NCBI GenBank assembly: GCA_030844895.1
Contig: CM061227.1
Location: 108,861,238 to 108,925,237 of the forward strand
Length of the DNA stretch: 64,000 nt
DNA from: Ambrosia x helenae
Lineage: Eukaryota > Streptophyta > Magnoliopsida > Asterales > Asteraceae
Reading direction: 5' to 3'
Below the pieces are notes generated by a model that did not search any database, was not told the origin of the DNA, and saw only the letters and a list, made by a program, of their open reading frames with translations. Positions within the stretch are counted from its first letter, which is position 1; every line of letters starts with the position of its first letter. Both the position numbers and the translations under genes were made by a program. Shown piece by piece: positions 23,968 through 35,876 of the stretch.

Positions 23968-23975
23968 TATTTATA
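23968..23975 (-). promoter_or_regulatory. Solo LTR TATA box
   Basis: TATAAATA on the minus strand within GGTATAAATACC. It is flanked on both sides by inverted-repeat arrays, as in the Tekay LTR. Confidence 0.65.
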
Positions 23976-23979
23976 CCAT

Positions 23980-24150
23980 CTGCACGTTCGCCCAGTTCAT
24001 GGGGTCGAATGTGGAAGATTTCCACATTCGCCCCTTTTTAGTGGTCGAATGTGGAACTCTTCCACATTCGCCCACTTTTTAGTGGTCGAATGTGGAAATC
24101 TTCCACATTCGCCCACTTTGTTCTACGTTCGCCCACTTTTCAGATCCCAT
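23980..24150. repeat. Three consecutive 11-bp hairpins upstream of solo LTR promoter
   Basis: CGAATGTGGAA pairs perfectly with TTCCACATTCG three times in a row (24006-24030, 24046-24070, 24087-24111), each time with a three-base loop (GAT, CTC, ATC). Further single copies of CGTTCGCCCAC follow. In LTR sense this array lies just upstream of the TATA box. Confidence 0.9.
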
Positions 24151-26151
24151 TTCCACATTCAGGTCATCAGCACTTTTTAACACATGTTAACAGCACTTTT
24201 AACACATGTTAACCTTTTTCCAGTTTATCGTGTTTAACGTATTCTAACACATCCTAACACATAAACAAGCATCTATAGTCTATACTTAGCATGTTTAGGC
24301 ACGTATAATCATTCGTACATCATTTAAGCAAGTGTAAGCATACAATCCACCACACAACCCATAATCTACACATATACTTAATTAGTTCATGTAATGTCAC
24401 CAACGACGGAACCCGGTACTAATGTATTCCCAAAACGACTCCCAATGATCCTCCAGATCATTGACCCTGGACAATCCTAATTGACCCGACTCCACTAACC
24501 CAGTTAAGTTTGTTTATAAACGTTTCTCGCTAAGGTAGACTTAGGTGTTACTATTATGTTTAAGCCGAACATGCCGGGTGTCACATAAAAAGGGGATAGG
24601 AAGTACTCACTGTTTACGTAATAGCTTGAAATTGAACTTGGACAACGAAATATGTGTTGGAATTATCTCAAAGTATCAACCTAAAGAATTTGATAATGTG
24701 TAAGGGAAATAACTCTAGGATACATGTATTTCTAGGGCTTCGAATTAGGGATAAACGTTTATTTGATTAATAAACAGATTGTTTATTAAATATAAGAAAT
24801 TTAGTAAATAAATAAATAAAAGTCTCTTGGTAAAATTTTAAGTTGAATATAGTCACAACATAGGGTTTTAAGTATGAAAATAATTTTTATAAAATTATTT
24901 TCTTGAAAATAGAATATTTAATCTAATTATTTCAAGTTGTCAAAATACGACTTTAATATCTAAAAATATTAAAATCAAAGAATTTCTGAATAAAAAATTG
25001 TATTTCAGTTCTAAATGGTTAGAAATAATTTATATAAAAATTTGGTGCAAAAATATTGAAAAATGAATTTATTATGAATTATTTATGATTAAAACTAACA
25101 AAAATTAATTAAAAATATAAAATAAACGGTTTTTCTGAAATAAAAATATTTTCTGGAATGTTTAAGAATATACAAGTTTAGGATAATTTTTGTGAGATTT
25201 AGTAAAATCGTTTAGATATTTTTATAGAATTTAATAAATATAAATGAATAAACTTGTATTATTAATAATATATATTAAATAAATTATTTTTGAAAAACTA
25301 AAAATTGGATGATGAACTTTATTATCTGGAGATCACATAATAATTTTTATAGAAATTATAAACCACGTTTAGTATTTAAAAACTATTTTTAAAAGTTTAA
25401 TATGTAAAATATATGTATATAAAAAGGGAAAAAGAAAGTTTGTAGGTTGCAGGGATCGAACCCTAGTTTCTTGAATCGAATCAAATAACGGTCAATAGCC
25501 TCAGTAATGTTAGGGCTATTGATCGATTGATCATGAATAATAAAACCCATAAAAAAAATAAACAACTTACAAACACTAATTCGTGTATGATGCTCGGTCA
25601 AACAAAAAGTCAACGGGTCTTGAAATCGTGAATTAAAGCTTGGACAGAAAGATTTGAGAGAAGGGAAATGATTTTTTTTTTTGGCACATTTAGTTGGTTG
25701 TGGATACCTCAATTTATACTATGTGGCTCGGGTTGGTGAAATGGAAGGTTTTGAAGTCTTGACCAAAGTCGGTCAAAACCGAGTCAAGGATGATTAATTC
25801 AAGCTGAAATCATGGATTATATTTATGAGGGTATGTTAGTCGGTCAAAGGGAGTTAAAATTCTACCAAAAACAAGGCTCGTAATTGTGGAAAGTGACTGG
25901 GTGTTGACCACAGTCTTCGGGTCGGGTCTGGGTTCCGGAAAAAAAAAAAGACAAGGTTTTTGGGTTATGGTTAGGCTTTAGTGTTTTGGGTATAAGTTTG
26001 GTTATGGTTTAGAGGTGGTAAAATATAATGACTAACTTTATTATTATTATTATTATTATGAGGATAAAATGTGGCGTACAAGATAGGAGGTGCGAAATAA
26101 AAAAAAATGTATATATATATGTATATAATAAGGTAAAATATAATGACTAAC

Positions 26152-26183
<32 letters not shown>

Positions 26184-26295
26184 GAGGATAAAATGTGGCG
26201 TACCAGATAGGAGGTGCGAAATAAAAAAAATGTATATATATATATATGTATATAATAATAATAATAGTGATAAAAGTGACGGATGTCACACCAAC

Positions 26296-26935
26296 CGTTT
26301 CCATCCCAGTATCCACAATACTTCTCCCAACCCAACATGCCAACCCAAGTCGCAACTGGTCGTTTCACTTTATCTCTCGACCCGGTGGACGAACAAATAT
26401 CGATCGTTTCGCGTATAGCGAGCTGACCCCTAATACCAAAATATTCCATTTTGTAACACGGTTCGTGATCCCGATTCGGACGAAGATTGGAAGAAGAGCC
26501 ACAAGAAGATGAAGAAGAGGAAGAAATACATGTATAAACTACTTGTGGAAGACCGGGAAAAAAACAAGCAAACAAGGGGGCGTCAAATTTGGACGCAAGA
26601 TGAAGAGGTAGCCTTACCAAATGGGTTCCAGTTCCATTGATGGATCTTGATGGCCCAATAGGTATTCGTGGTCATTCCTAAATACGATAAAAAAAACATC
26701 CGAGTAAGGAAATTTCACACAACCTCAACATATGGAATATCAAGTAACATTCCTAATATCAATTTAAATTACAACCCCACCGACAACACAACAACAAAGA
26801 GGCCGCAACGGAAAAAAATTGTCAAGTTAACAAGCAAAGGGAAAGAAGGTTGGGTGGATGCCATGACCGAATTCAAGTCGGCAAATTCGTTGGAATTGGG
26901 AGAGAACAGAGAACGACACAAGATGTTGGAGGAAT
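26296..26935. other. Unassigned DNA with one unrecognised ORF
   Basis: This is the right-hand continuation of the NA1 target site. A plus-strand frame at 26668-26940 (90 codons, ending LGENRERHKMLEEL and running into the next LTR) and a minus-strand frame with a serine run near 26520 are both open. I recognise neither. The Lys/Arg-rich plus-strand frame looks more protein-like. Confidence 0.35.
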
Positions 26936-28687
26936 TGTAACACCCCAACTGATGGCTGAAACATCGAGGTGTCACGTAGTGACGATTGTTCAAAAGCTCA
27001 TGGTACTAAAGTTTAATATTTTATTCAATGTTTCAAGTTACAATCACGGATATCATCAGGTACAAATACTATTCCACACGTTGTCTTGATTAAGTCATTA
27101 CTAAGTCCACATGTCATACATGAAATATCTCAACAATCAACGTGAAACATGTACGAAAATAATTTTGTTAACATAAATAATGTCGATGAGCATACTCAGT
27201 TTGTATACGTATAACATAAGTTTTAAGAAAAAAAGTTACAATTCATATGTCGTGATTCATTAAAGGCAAATATGGAAAACACGTAAGTACACAACGCGAG
27301 CCAAAATCAAACCTCTTATGTTGACAAAGATTAAAGCATTAGCAATGACCTAAGACTTCCCACACACATAGGTACTTTCCACTAGGCGGATTTTCAATCC
27401 AAAATAGCGTTATCCATTGTTAAAGCCGGCTAGCTAGGTTAATGATTTTGTATGTTTGCAAGCAAACGTTTATGTTTAAGCATAAAACACAAGAATTCAA
27501 GCATAACACGTATATGAATTGTATGTAAAAACGTTTATGAATATGTGTAAGTGTAAGTTTCATAGGTGCACATGTTTCACCGCAAAAGTGCAAGAAAACA
27601 AAAGGGGGATAAGTATACTCACAGTTTTTCCTAAGCAATAAATCCAATAAAAGCTCGTACAAGATAAGAACTGGGAATTCTGAAGAACTCAACCTATACA
27701 TAAGAATACTAATGAGGGAAAACGACAAAAAAAAAAATCTAAGGCAGTTAGGGTTCTAAGGTATTAGGGTTTACTAAAGCGATTTGTGGGGAAAGTGAAA
27801 TTTTACGATAATTCGAAAATTATAATTTCGTATTCAAAAAGTATAACATGATTTACGTTCAAATATATGACTATAAAAGTATTCTATGTAATTTATTCAA
27901 AGATTTTAGTTAATTCTTTTAACTAAAATATATAATAATAATAATAAATAAAGTTTATTACGCATATGAATATAAAATTACACACATGAATCCAACGTCA
28001 ACATTTATGGTTTTCCAACTCAAGAATATATCTTTTTTATATGAAAAATATTTATAAAACAGATTTTATAAATTATACATAATTAAATGATTAATTATGC
28101 CTAATTAAGCATAAATAAGACAAAAAATACAAGATATAATCCAAAAATAATGTTTTTGCAAAACATAATTACTTTTTTATGTAAAATAGTGAAAATAATT
28201 TTCCCAAAATTGTCCTCAATTTATTTGCATTTAAAACGGATTTAATGAATCTAAATCATATTTAAATGATTAAAAATAAGAAACCAATAAAAATAAGTAT
28301 TTTGTGGGCAATTAAATTTTATTTCGGTTCATCATGTTTGGAAATAATTACCCAAGAATTTTGAGATTAAAATCATTAAAATGAATTTTTATCAATTAAT
28401 TATTATTAAAACAATTTAAATAGATAAAACTATGAAAATAAATTATTTTTCAGAAAATAAAAGTTTGGATATTATGTTTATGGTGTCAAGATGTTGTATC
28501 TAAATTTTTATAATTTTTGGATCAAAATTTGATTTACTATGAATATTATAAGTTTATATGAATAAATGGCTATTATATAGTTTAAAATAAAAAGGAACAG
28601 CAAATGAATAATTCAGCAAAAAAAAAAAGTGTGGGCGCTGGGTACATTGATGGTGATGTCATAAATTTAACATGACATGTGCCTGTG
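26936..28687 (-). repeat. NA1-family LTR copy C, partial
   Basis: It begins (minus-strand 3' end) with the same TGTAACACCCC...GATGG...CATCGAGGTG block as NA1. The leader donor (minus, CTGTGAGTATAC near 27620) is kept, while the acceptor position reads TTTCAC, so the AG is lost. The hairpin at 27170-27186 is weak. After about 1.75 kb the copy is interrupted by copy D. I could not find its other end. Confidence 0.7.
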
Positions 28688-30296
28688 TGTAACACCCCAA
28701 CCGATGGCGGAAACATCGAGGTGTCACGTAGTGACGATTGTTCAATAGCTCATGGACTAAAGTGTAAATTTGAATACATTGATTAAATAATTTATTACAT
28801 TGAAATGAAATACAACGATTCTAACTGCCAACTAAATTGAAATACAATGAATCAAAATCTAAATATAAATCCGAGAGCTTAAAGGATGCATCTCAAAACA
28901 ACCTAAAACATGTACAAAATAATTTGGTCAATACAAAAATTGTATTGGTGTGCATACCCTGTTTGAATATAGTAGTTAAAGTGTTTAGCAATTCATGTGC
29001 GGTACCATTTGCAATTATGTAATAAGTAATATCCGTTCAAAACCAAGCCCATGAATAATGACTAACACATGACTAACCAAATGAATAATGAATTAACAAA
29101 ACAATGACCAAGATTCTCTCAACAGAGTCTCAAGGGGGTATACCATAGTACTATTCATTGAAATGCTAGGCCGCCCAGCGGTTAATGATTTTGACAAGTA
29201 ATAGACACACCAATTAACATAAAGCAAACACACATGAGAATTGCATTTAGTAAAAGAAATAGAAACTTGATAGTAAGTACATGAGTCACCCCAGAATAGT
29301 AAAACAGTAAAAAGGGGAAAGATATACTCATAGTTTACGAAAGCGATTAAGATCCAACTTAAGCGGTCGTGAGCTAAGTAATGGGAATTCCGAAGAATCC
29401 AACCTATAATGTATGCGAGTACTAATAAGGAAATGTCTAAAAAGTCTAAGGTATCTAGGGTCTAAGGCATTAGGGTTTGCTAAGTCGATTTTGGGGAATT
29501 AGAGTTTTTATGATAAGTCGAAATAATATAAAAGTTGTATATTGAAATAATGTACCAAAGTTTGTAAATACAGTCTAGGTAATATAATTATTACCAATTG
29601 AATATTTAGATAAAAATATGTTTGTATAATTAAGGCAAAATCATTTAGTTAATTACTTTAACTAATTATTGTAATTAATTACGATAATCATAAATATTGA
29701 AATAAATAATTATGAGTTATACGATGATCCGACAAATAATAATTAAGACTTTCCAACATAAGAAATATTTCTATTTTATAAGAAAAGTATTTATAAAATA
29801 GATGTTGTAATAGAATAAATAAATAAACGTTTAATTATGTTGTAATTGATAAATAATACTAATAATACAAGACATGATCCAAAAATGCTATTTTTATTGA
29901 AAATGGATGCTTTCTGATGTAAATCAATGAAAATAATTTTCCTATAATTTTTATAAACTTATTTATATTTAAAACTGATTTAATGAAATTAAATCATGTT
30001 TAAATGATTAAAAATAGGAAAATTAATAAAAATAAATGTTTTCTGACCCAAATATTTTTATTTCAGTTCATAATGATTAGAAATAATTTCTCAAAAAGTT
30101 TGAGATTAAAATCATTAAAAATGAATTTTTAATCAATTAAATACGATTAAAACAAATAAATTCAATAAAAATATGAAAATAAGACATTTTCCCGAAATAG
30201 AAGTGTGGAAATTTTCTTTATGGTGTCAAGAAGCTACACCTAAATTTTCATAATTTTTGGAGCAAAAATGGATTAATTATGAATATTCTAAGTTAA

Positions 30297-30328
<32 letters not shown>

Positions 30329-30382
30329 AGAAAATGAATTTTATAAAGAAATACCAAAAAAATACAACTGACCGTGACCAGT

Positions 30383-30441
30383 GGGACTCGACCTCGGGTC
30401 GTTTCACTCAAAAGCAAACATTCAAACCACTACATCACTAG
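30383..30441 (-). other. tRNA-like A/B-box segment in LTR copy D
   Basis: Minus strand: A-box-like TAGTGATGTAGTGGT (30427-30441) and B box GGTCGAGTCCC (30383-30393) at tRNA-like spacing. No CCA end or full cloverleaf is evident, so it is tRNA-derived or Pol III promoter-like, not a tRNA gene. Confidence 0.5.
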
Positions 30442-30925
30442 CCTCACATTTTAAGAAGTTTGAAATTGAATTGTTTTTATATATTCATAACAACTTCATC
30501 TTCTTCCCCAAATTTCCTTTAACCCTAACCCTAACCCTAGGTTTTTCAATAATATGATTTAGACTAGATAAGAACTCTGTGAAAGAGGGCTTATGATCGG
30601 AAAGGAAGAACAAGCAAAACGGCACTGAGAAACAAGACTTACAAAGCTTGAACTGCTCGAAAATGGGTCTGCACGTATCGATCATGAATGCGTCGATTTC
30701 AGGCTTTAGAGCTCGTTTTTTTATATGTTTCGTAGGTTTACGAGGAGTAACATAGCAGGAACAAAATGGAATAAGATTTTATAACGATTTCGTAAAAAAA
30801 AACGTCCAGAACCCGATTTAAGATTCGGTCGGTTACAAGTTTAAGAAACTCGAATTAAAACATAATTATAACCCGTTAAACACGTTTAAACTCTATTGTA
30901 ACGGATTGGAAATGATGGAGATAAT

Positions 30926-32337
30926 TGATGTGTGTAAATGTATATATAAAAATAACACAAGCTTTAATTAAAACGACTCACCTAAAAACTACACACGCAC
31001 GACAAGTGTACCGGTCGCAAAGCAGTAAACAGGTAAGACCGAGTATCGAACCCAAAGACGCGAATGCAACTCTAGATCACACCCTATACCGAATACTAGC
31101 CTAAATAAATATATACTTAAATGGGGGTATTTTAAACTACTAATTACAAACTTAGAAGAAACTAAAATAAAACAACCTCACCTGCTTAAACGAAACTAGG
31201 AACTTGGAGAAATCGGATAGGAAGAAGGTTGGTTACTTAGGTAAAATCCCTAGACACTAGCAATAAATCCTGAATCTGGTAATTAACTTGAGACCCTATT
31301 CTTATCTAATAAACCTCCTGTCAAAGATAGCTCACTAGACTTAAGGCGGGACAAGTGTAGAAATGCTAAGATGGACCTGGATCGCCCTAGCGTACCAAAA
31401 TCCCACAGAAATCAGATTAAAACCTCTCCTGGATTAAAACCCTCAAACTATGAAGCAGACTTAAACTCTACTGAAGAAAACCTAGGAAAACTCTAAACAC
31501 GGACAAGTAGCGACTCCCGCCCTAGCGCTTGCCAACTACCGAACAATGCCTAGTTAGTTACCTAGCAAACTCGAGTTAGATTTCTCACCCTCAAGAATGG
31601 ACTGCACGTCTTAGTTAATTTATTATATTAGTTTGTTATACTTGTGTCGTACTCCAACTCCAAATACTAGCACGCTAACCTAAGTTGACGAACTAGATTG
31701 ATTTCAAGACCTAGGGGGTATCTCTACATGCCTAGCTCCACAAAACCAATAAACAAACTTCAAATAAAAATAACACCAACACACATATATCAAATCCAAC
31801 AATAAAATTAAAATCATGTAATCCTACACATCAAAATTAAAAACCAAGAATCATTAAAAACTGCGAATTACGTGTCTAGTTCATAAACCTAAGCAACCAT
31901 AAAAGTCTAGCTACTCATAATATTTAGAAACATAAATTCAAAGTTTATAAAAAACAATTTCATCATGTCTATAAAAATATAGAGCGAAAACTAAACTTAA
32001 CCCAAGGCTCGTTGGCTCTTGATCTTTAACGTGCCCGTGGCCTTTTCTCCTTCCGTGCTCGTTCGATCGTCACCGCTTGAATATTAATTTTTGCTTTCGT
32101 GCGATCTTAATTGGAATTGTGAATATGAATGATTGTCCTTTTGTTCCTCTGGTCGCCGCTTCTTCCCCCCAATTCCCTTCTTTTCTTTTTTCGAATGAAT
32201 GATATGATATATAAATCCCTTTTTTCTTTTCTTTGATGCGGCTCCCCTTTTATAATTAATGTGTCGTCCTAATTTTTGTTTCATTGGTTGGGCTTGGGTC
32301 ACGAGGCCTCCTCACAAATCAAAGCCACAAGGTGGCA

Positions 32338-32419
<82 letters not shown>

Positions 32420-32692
32420 GTAGTAGTAGTAGTAGTAGTAGTATAACTCCGTACTTCTCGACTCGGGTGTTCTTGGCTTGACCAAAGTTCATCGTTTACG
32501 CTCCAACGTTCACACGAACACCTACCAAAATATAAAATAAATAAATAAGTACTAAAAATGACTCAAAAACTATACAATGATAAAAATAGGCCAACAAACG
32601 AATACACGCCTAAAACTACTAAAAACTATATACAAAAGACTCAATTATAACTTAAAATACATAGGAGAATAGATTTGTTTTACGACACATCA
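30926..32692. mobile_element. LTR-like element, probable solo LTR, nested in copy D
   Basis: A 1,767-bp unit with ends TGATGTGT... and ...ACGACACATCA and a perfect 5-bp flanking duplication ATAAT (30921-30925, 32693-32697). It has no coding sequence. Inside are an (ATT)n run of about 80 bases (32338-32418) followed by (AGT)8 (32419-32442). TG...CA ends and a 5-bp duplication fit a solo LTR of an unrelated LTR family; orientation is uncertain. Confidence 0.8.
32338..32442. repeat. Compound (ATT)n(AGT)n microsatellite
   Basis: About 27 ATT units pass directly into eight AGT units. The poly-isoleucine and poly-serine reading frame here is a by-product of the repeat. Confidence 0.95.
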
Positions 32693-33186
32693 ATAATCAA
32701 ATGAAGCGATAACATCGGGTAACGGAGCATTAAAACCCGTTTTCACAGTTGCCGGAATAAGTTCCGGTCGCCGGAAAATCTGACCGGAACTTCGATGAAG
32801 GAGGGAAGCAAAGTCTGAGTTTTTGAACTTTTATAAAATGTCAGAAAAGGTCCCTAGAGTTTATCTTGGTTAGAATCCTTTATAATTAGTTAGTTTTGTT
32901 CTTTATAGAACTTAACCAAGTTAACTAAGTTAACTTAAGATGTTTTTAAACTTTATAAAACTTGAATTTTTTTCTAAAATCTATGCCGAATAACGTTTCA
33001 ACAAGTGCATTTGATTAAAACTTATACCCGATCCATAATAAATATAAACGGTAATAAATTTTTTTTTTAGTTCGCTCTAAAATTAAATTTAAAAACGACG
33101 AGATTTACAGGAACTATAATGGGAATATTTGAAGGGCTATTAATGTCAATTAGATGAAAGACGAGGGTGACGGATGTCACAATGTG

Positions 33187-33763
33187 TGTCAACTTTAATG
33201 ATACACATTAACGTATTACAATCCTGTTAAAAAAAAAAAAAAAAAAAAGAATTCACTCACTTTGAATACGAGGCGTTTGTTTTAAATGTGTTAAGATAAC
33301 ATTTTGGTGTTTGTTTATGTTTTAAGATGACATGTTGGTGCTTGTTTAATTTCAATAATGAGCTTAATGGGTTTTTTTTTTAAATTACACTAACAAGTTG
33401 CAAGCTTTTTATAAAGTTTTGTGACTAATGAGGAACACTGGCCAATGATATAACATTCATTTAAAGAAAAGCTCAAGACCATACCCACCCCACCTTAAAA
33501 TCTATTATATATTATATGTAAACTTCTTTTAATAAAACATATATCAATAGGTTAAAATCAAAAAATATATTTTTTTTGAACGACATCAAAAAATATATAT
33601 ATGGTAGATGATTTGAACACACTTTTTTCTATAATTTGTTCACCTTAAGGATTTTTTTAGACAAGTGAATTGAATATTGATTAGTTACAAACATTAAATT
33701 ACAAGTGATCTGCATATAAGTGGGCCACAAATTGCGCCGCTACCCTTTTTGAATTGTAAAGCC
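33187..33763. other. AT-rich DNA, nothing recognised
   Basis: It contains an A run of about 20 near 33230 and dispersed A/T runs. I see no ORF, repeat or regulatory feature. Confidence 0.5.
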
Positions 33764-34080
33764 TAGGGATGAGCTCGGGACGGTATCGGTACCGAACCGA
33801 TACCGATCCCGACAATACCGATACCGAAAATTCCAAAAAAACCAATATCGATACCGATACCGAACACATACGGTACGGTATCGGTATCGGTACCGGTATG
33901 GGATCGGTATTTTACCTTAAAATACCGATACCATACCGATACCGATAATACCGAAACCGAAAATCCATAAATACGGGTACCGATACCGATCCCGAAACCT
34001 CACGGTTCGGTATCGGTTCGGTACGGTATCAGGATCGGGATGGGACGGGATCGGTATTCGGCCTTGTATGCTCATCCCTA
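33764..34080. mobile_element. hAT-type MITE
   Basis: A 317-bp element with 11-bp terminal inverted repeats TAGGGATGAGC/GCTCATCCCTA and a perfect 8-bp target duplication GTAAAGCC (33756-33763 and 34081-34088). This end sequence and duplication length fit plant hAT elements. The body is almost entirely overlapping copies of GGTATCGGTACC and CCGATACCG in both orientations. There is no coding capacity. Confidence 0.93.
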
Positions 34081-34599
34081 GTAAAGCCTACTCTATTGAA
34101 AATAAGTCTTTCACTTCTTTTGTGATTGTGATAGGTCTAACAATTCTTGCATGCACAAATAACTGAATAAGCTAATCAATATTAGCAACACTGTAACACC
34201 CCAACCGATGGCGGAAACATCGAGGTGCCACGTAGTGACGATTGTCCAAAAGCACATGGTATTTAAAATTCAAGTTCCACTAATTAAATATTCCAATAAT
34301 GGAATTTATTACAACGAAAAGAAAACAATACTAAATGTTCAACATCAAACTAAACCAATAACCAAATAAAATTAAAACTAGACTTCAACTTCTAACGTCC
34401 AAAGCACGTAGAACTTCACGCTGCATTATTCCCTGAAACATGTTTAAGTTGGAAAATGTGGGGGTCAACTATAAATAGTTGGTGAGTAATACATTTGTTT
34501 AAAAAAAATTAATTAGCATAGTTTTGTAAGTCATGTCTATATCAAAACAATTTGTAATAATATTAATTGGAAACCATGGTGTTGTATAGTCAACCCTAA

Positions 34600-34752
34600 T
34601 GACAATTACGTAACTCAATGAGCTAGTAAAAATATGACGTAACTCAATGAGCTAGTAAAAAAATGACGTAACTCAATGAGCTAGTATAAAATGACGTAAC
34701 TCAATGAGCTAGTAAAAAAAATGACGTAACTCAATGAGCTAGTAAAAAATGC
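34600..34752. repeat. Five-copy tandem repeat in LTR copy E
   Basis: Five units of about 27-30 bases containing ACGTAACTCAATGAGCTAGT, separated by A runs of varying length. Unit differences are confined mostly to the A-rich linker. Confidence 0.9.
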
Positions 34753-35809
34753 TGTTTCGATCATCCCTGAATTTATGCGGGGGATGGGCTTGTCGAACCT
34801 ATAGCGCTATAATCTACTACAGTTGGCTTGATCAAAGTTAATGACTACACTGAGGCGGGTTCACCAACTAATAATAAAAACAAATGCGTGAAGATATAAG
34901 CAAGACAAAAGTAAACATGTTTCACCCCTAAAAATATAAAAACAGTAAAAAGCGGGGATATGTAAAACTCACCTTAGCAAAGCAAGCAAAATTTCCAGTT
35001 AGTGCAAATAAGACTGAGAGAATCCCGGAGGATTATCCTAAACAGTTCACAAAATAATAACCTAATAAGTGGAGAACTTAACGGAGTATAAGGTAATCTA
35101 GGGCTATAGGCACTAAGGATTTTAGTTTCTGATTTGGGACTAGTATTTATTAATGTGACATAATTAAATAAAGAGTATATATATACATTTATATATATAA
35201 AAGAAATTTGGTAACTAATAACATAGGAAATTTTGTCTAGGATAGTTCTAAGTAAAATCATTTTATATAAACGTCTCGTTTTTAATATAATATAGGTATC
35301 AACTCCGCGCTATATTACGGTACCCTTAATTACAAAACCGTTATTACATAACCATAGGTGTCACTATATAAACATAAGTTACTATGGTAAGAATATCACG
35401 TAATATACGTACAGTTATATATAGATAATAATGTGATCGACTTGTAGTATGTATAATGCTTCTTAGATTATTATTATTATCATCATGAGATCAAAATGTT
35501 ATCTATATATACAAACACACTTTTGTTTTTATATAAAAAAAAAACGTCTAGATTTTATAAACCTTAAACAATTTAGATCTAACCTTTAAATAAATCATAA
35601 TTCATAGTTCTTTACTTATTTATTTTTTTTTATTTATAAACTCAATAACTTATAAACAATCAATGGTTAATAATTTTCTAAATAAAATAATGGCAGAATC
35701 GTTAGCATGTGAAAATATTATATTTTAACATAGATTTTATTTAAATATTAATAGTAATGATAAAGGAAACTAATGGCAAAAATAAAATAAAAATATATGG
35801 TGTTGAACA

Positions 35810-35876
35810 GGGGTCGAACCCAAGTCACAAGAGTTCAACATTTGTGAAGCCATGCAATTAAGCAACTAGACTACCA
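35810..35876 (-). other. tRNA-like A/B-box segment in LTR copy E
   Basis: Minus strand: TGGTAGTCTAGTTGC (35862-35876) as A-box-like and GGTTCGACCCC (35810-35820) as B box, at tRNA-like spacing. Confidence 0.5.

Larger units (their letters stand above)
21971..24585 (-). mobile_element. Tekay-like solo LTR nested in NA1 LTR
   Basis: A 2,615-bp LTR on the minus strand, from TGTGACACCCGGC (24585) to GAGGGTGTGACA (21971). It is flanked by a perfect 5-bp duplication TAAAA (21966-21970, 24586-24590). Its ends and several internal modules (GGTGAGTTCACGGCCCC near 22700, CTCACCAGCAT near 22270) match the Tekay LTRs at 2217 and 10255, but most of the sequence differs. It is a separate family of the same lineage. 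No internal region remains, as expected after LTR-LTR recombination. Confidence 0.92.
21268..26290 (-). repeat. 5' LTR of NA1, split by a solo LTR
   Basis: The LTR occupies 21268-21970 and 24591-26290. With the insert and one copy of TAAAA removed it is about 2,403 bp. It differs from the partner LTR mainly in ATT/TTA microsatellite length and scattered single bases, such as A for G at the 24665 region and a longer A run near 25940. It ends GGATGTCACA at 26290, followed by the target duplication CCAAC. Confidence 0.88.
28688..33181 (-). repeat. NA1-family solo LTR copy D, split by another element
   Basis: It spans the TGTAACACCCC block (28688) to GGATGTCACA (33181) and is 2,722 bp after removing the insert at 30926-32697. 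Flanks CTGTG and ATGTG could be a diverged 5-bp duplication. It has a tRNA-like segment (30383-30441) and an 8-bp leader hairpin (28929-28947). The leader donor reads ATGAGT instead of GTGAGT near 29330, so its intron could not be spliced normally. Confidence 0.75.

Noticed and set aside
30515..30540. Telomere-like CCCTAA repeat
   Set aside because: Only three to four hexamer units inside an LTR; plant telomere units are normally CCCTAAA. Likely chance.
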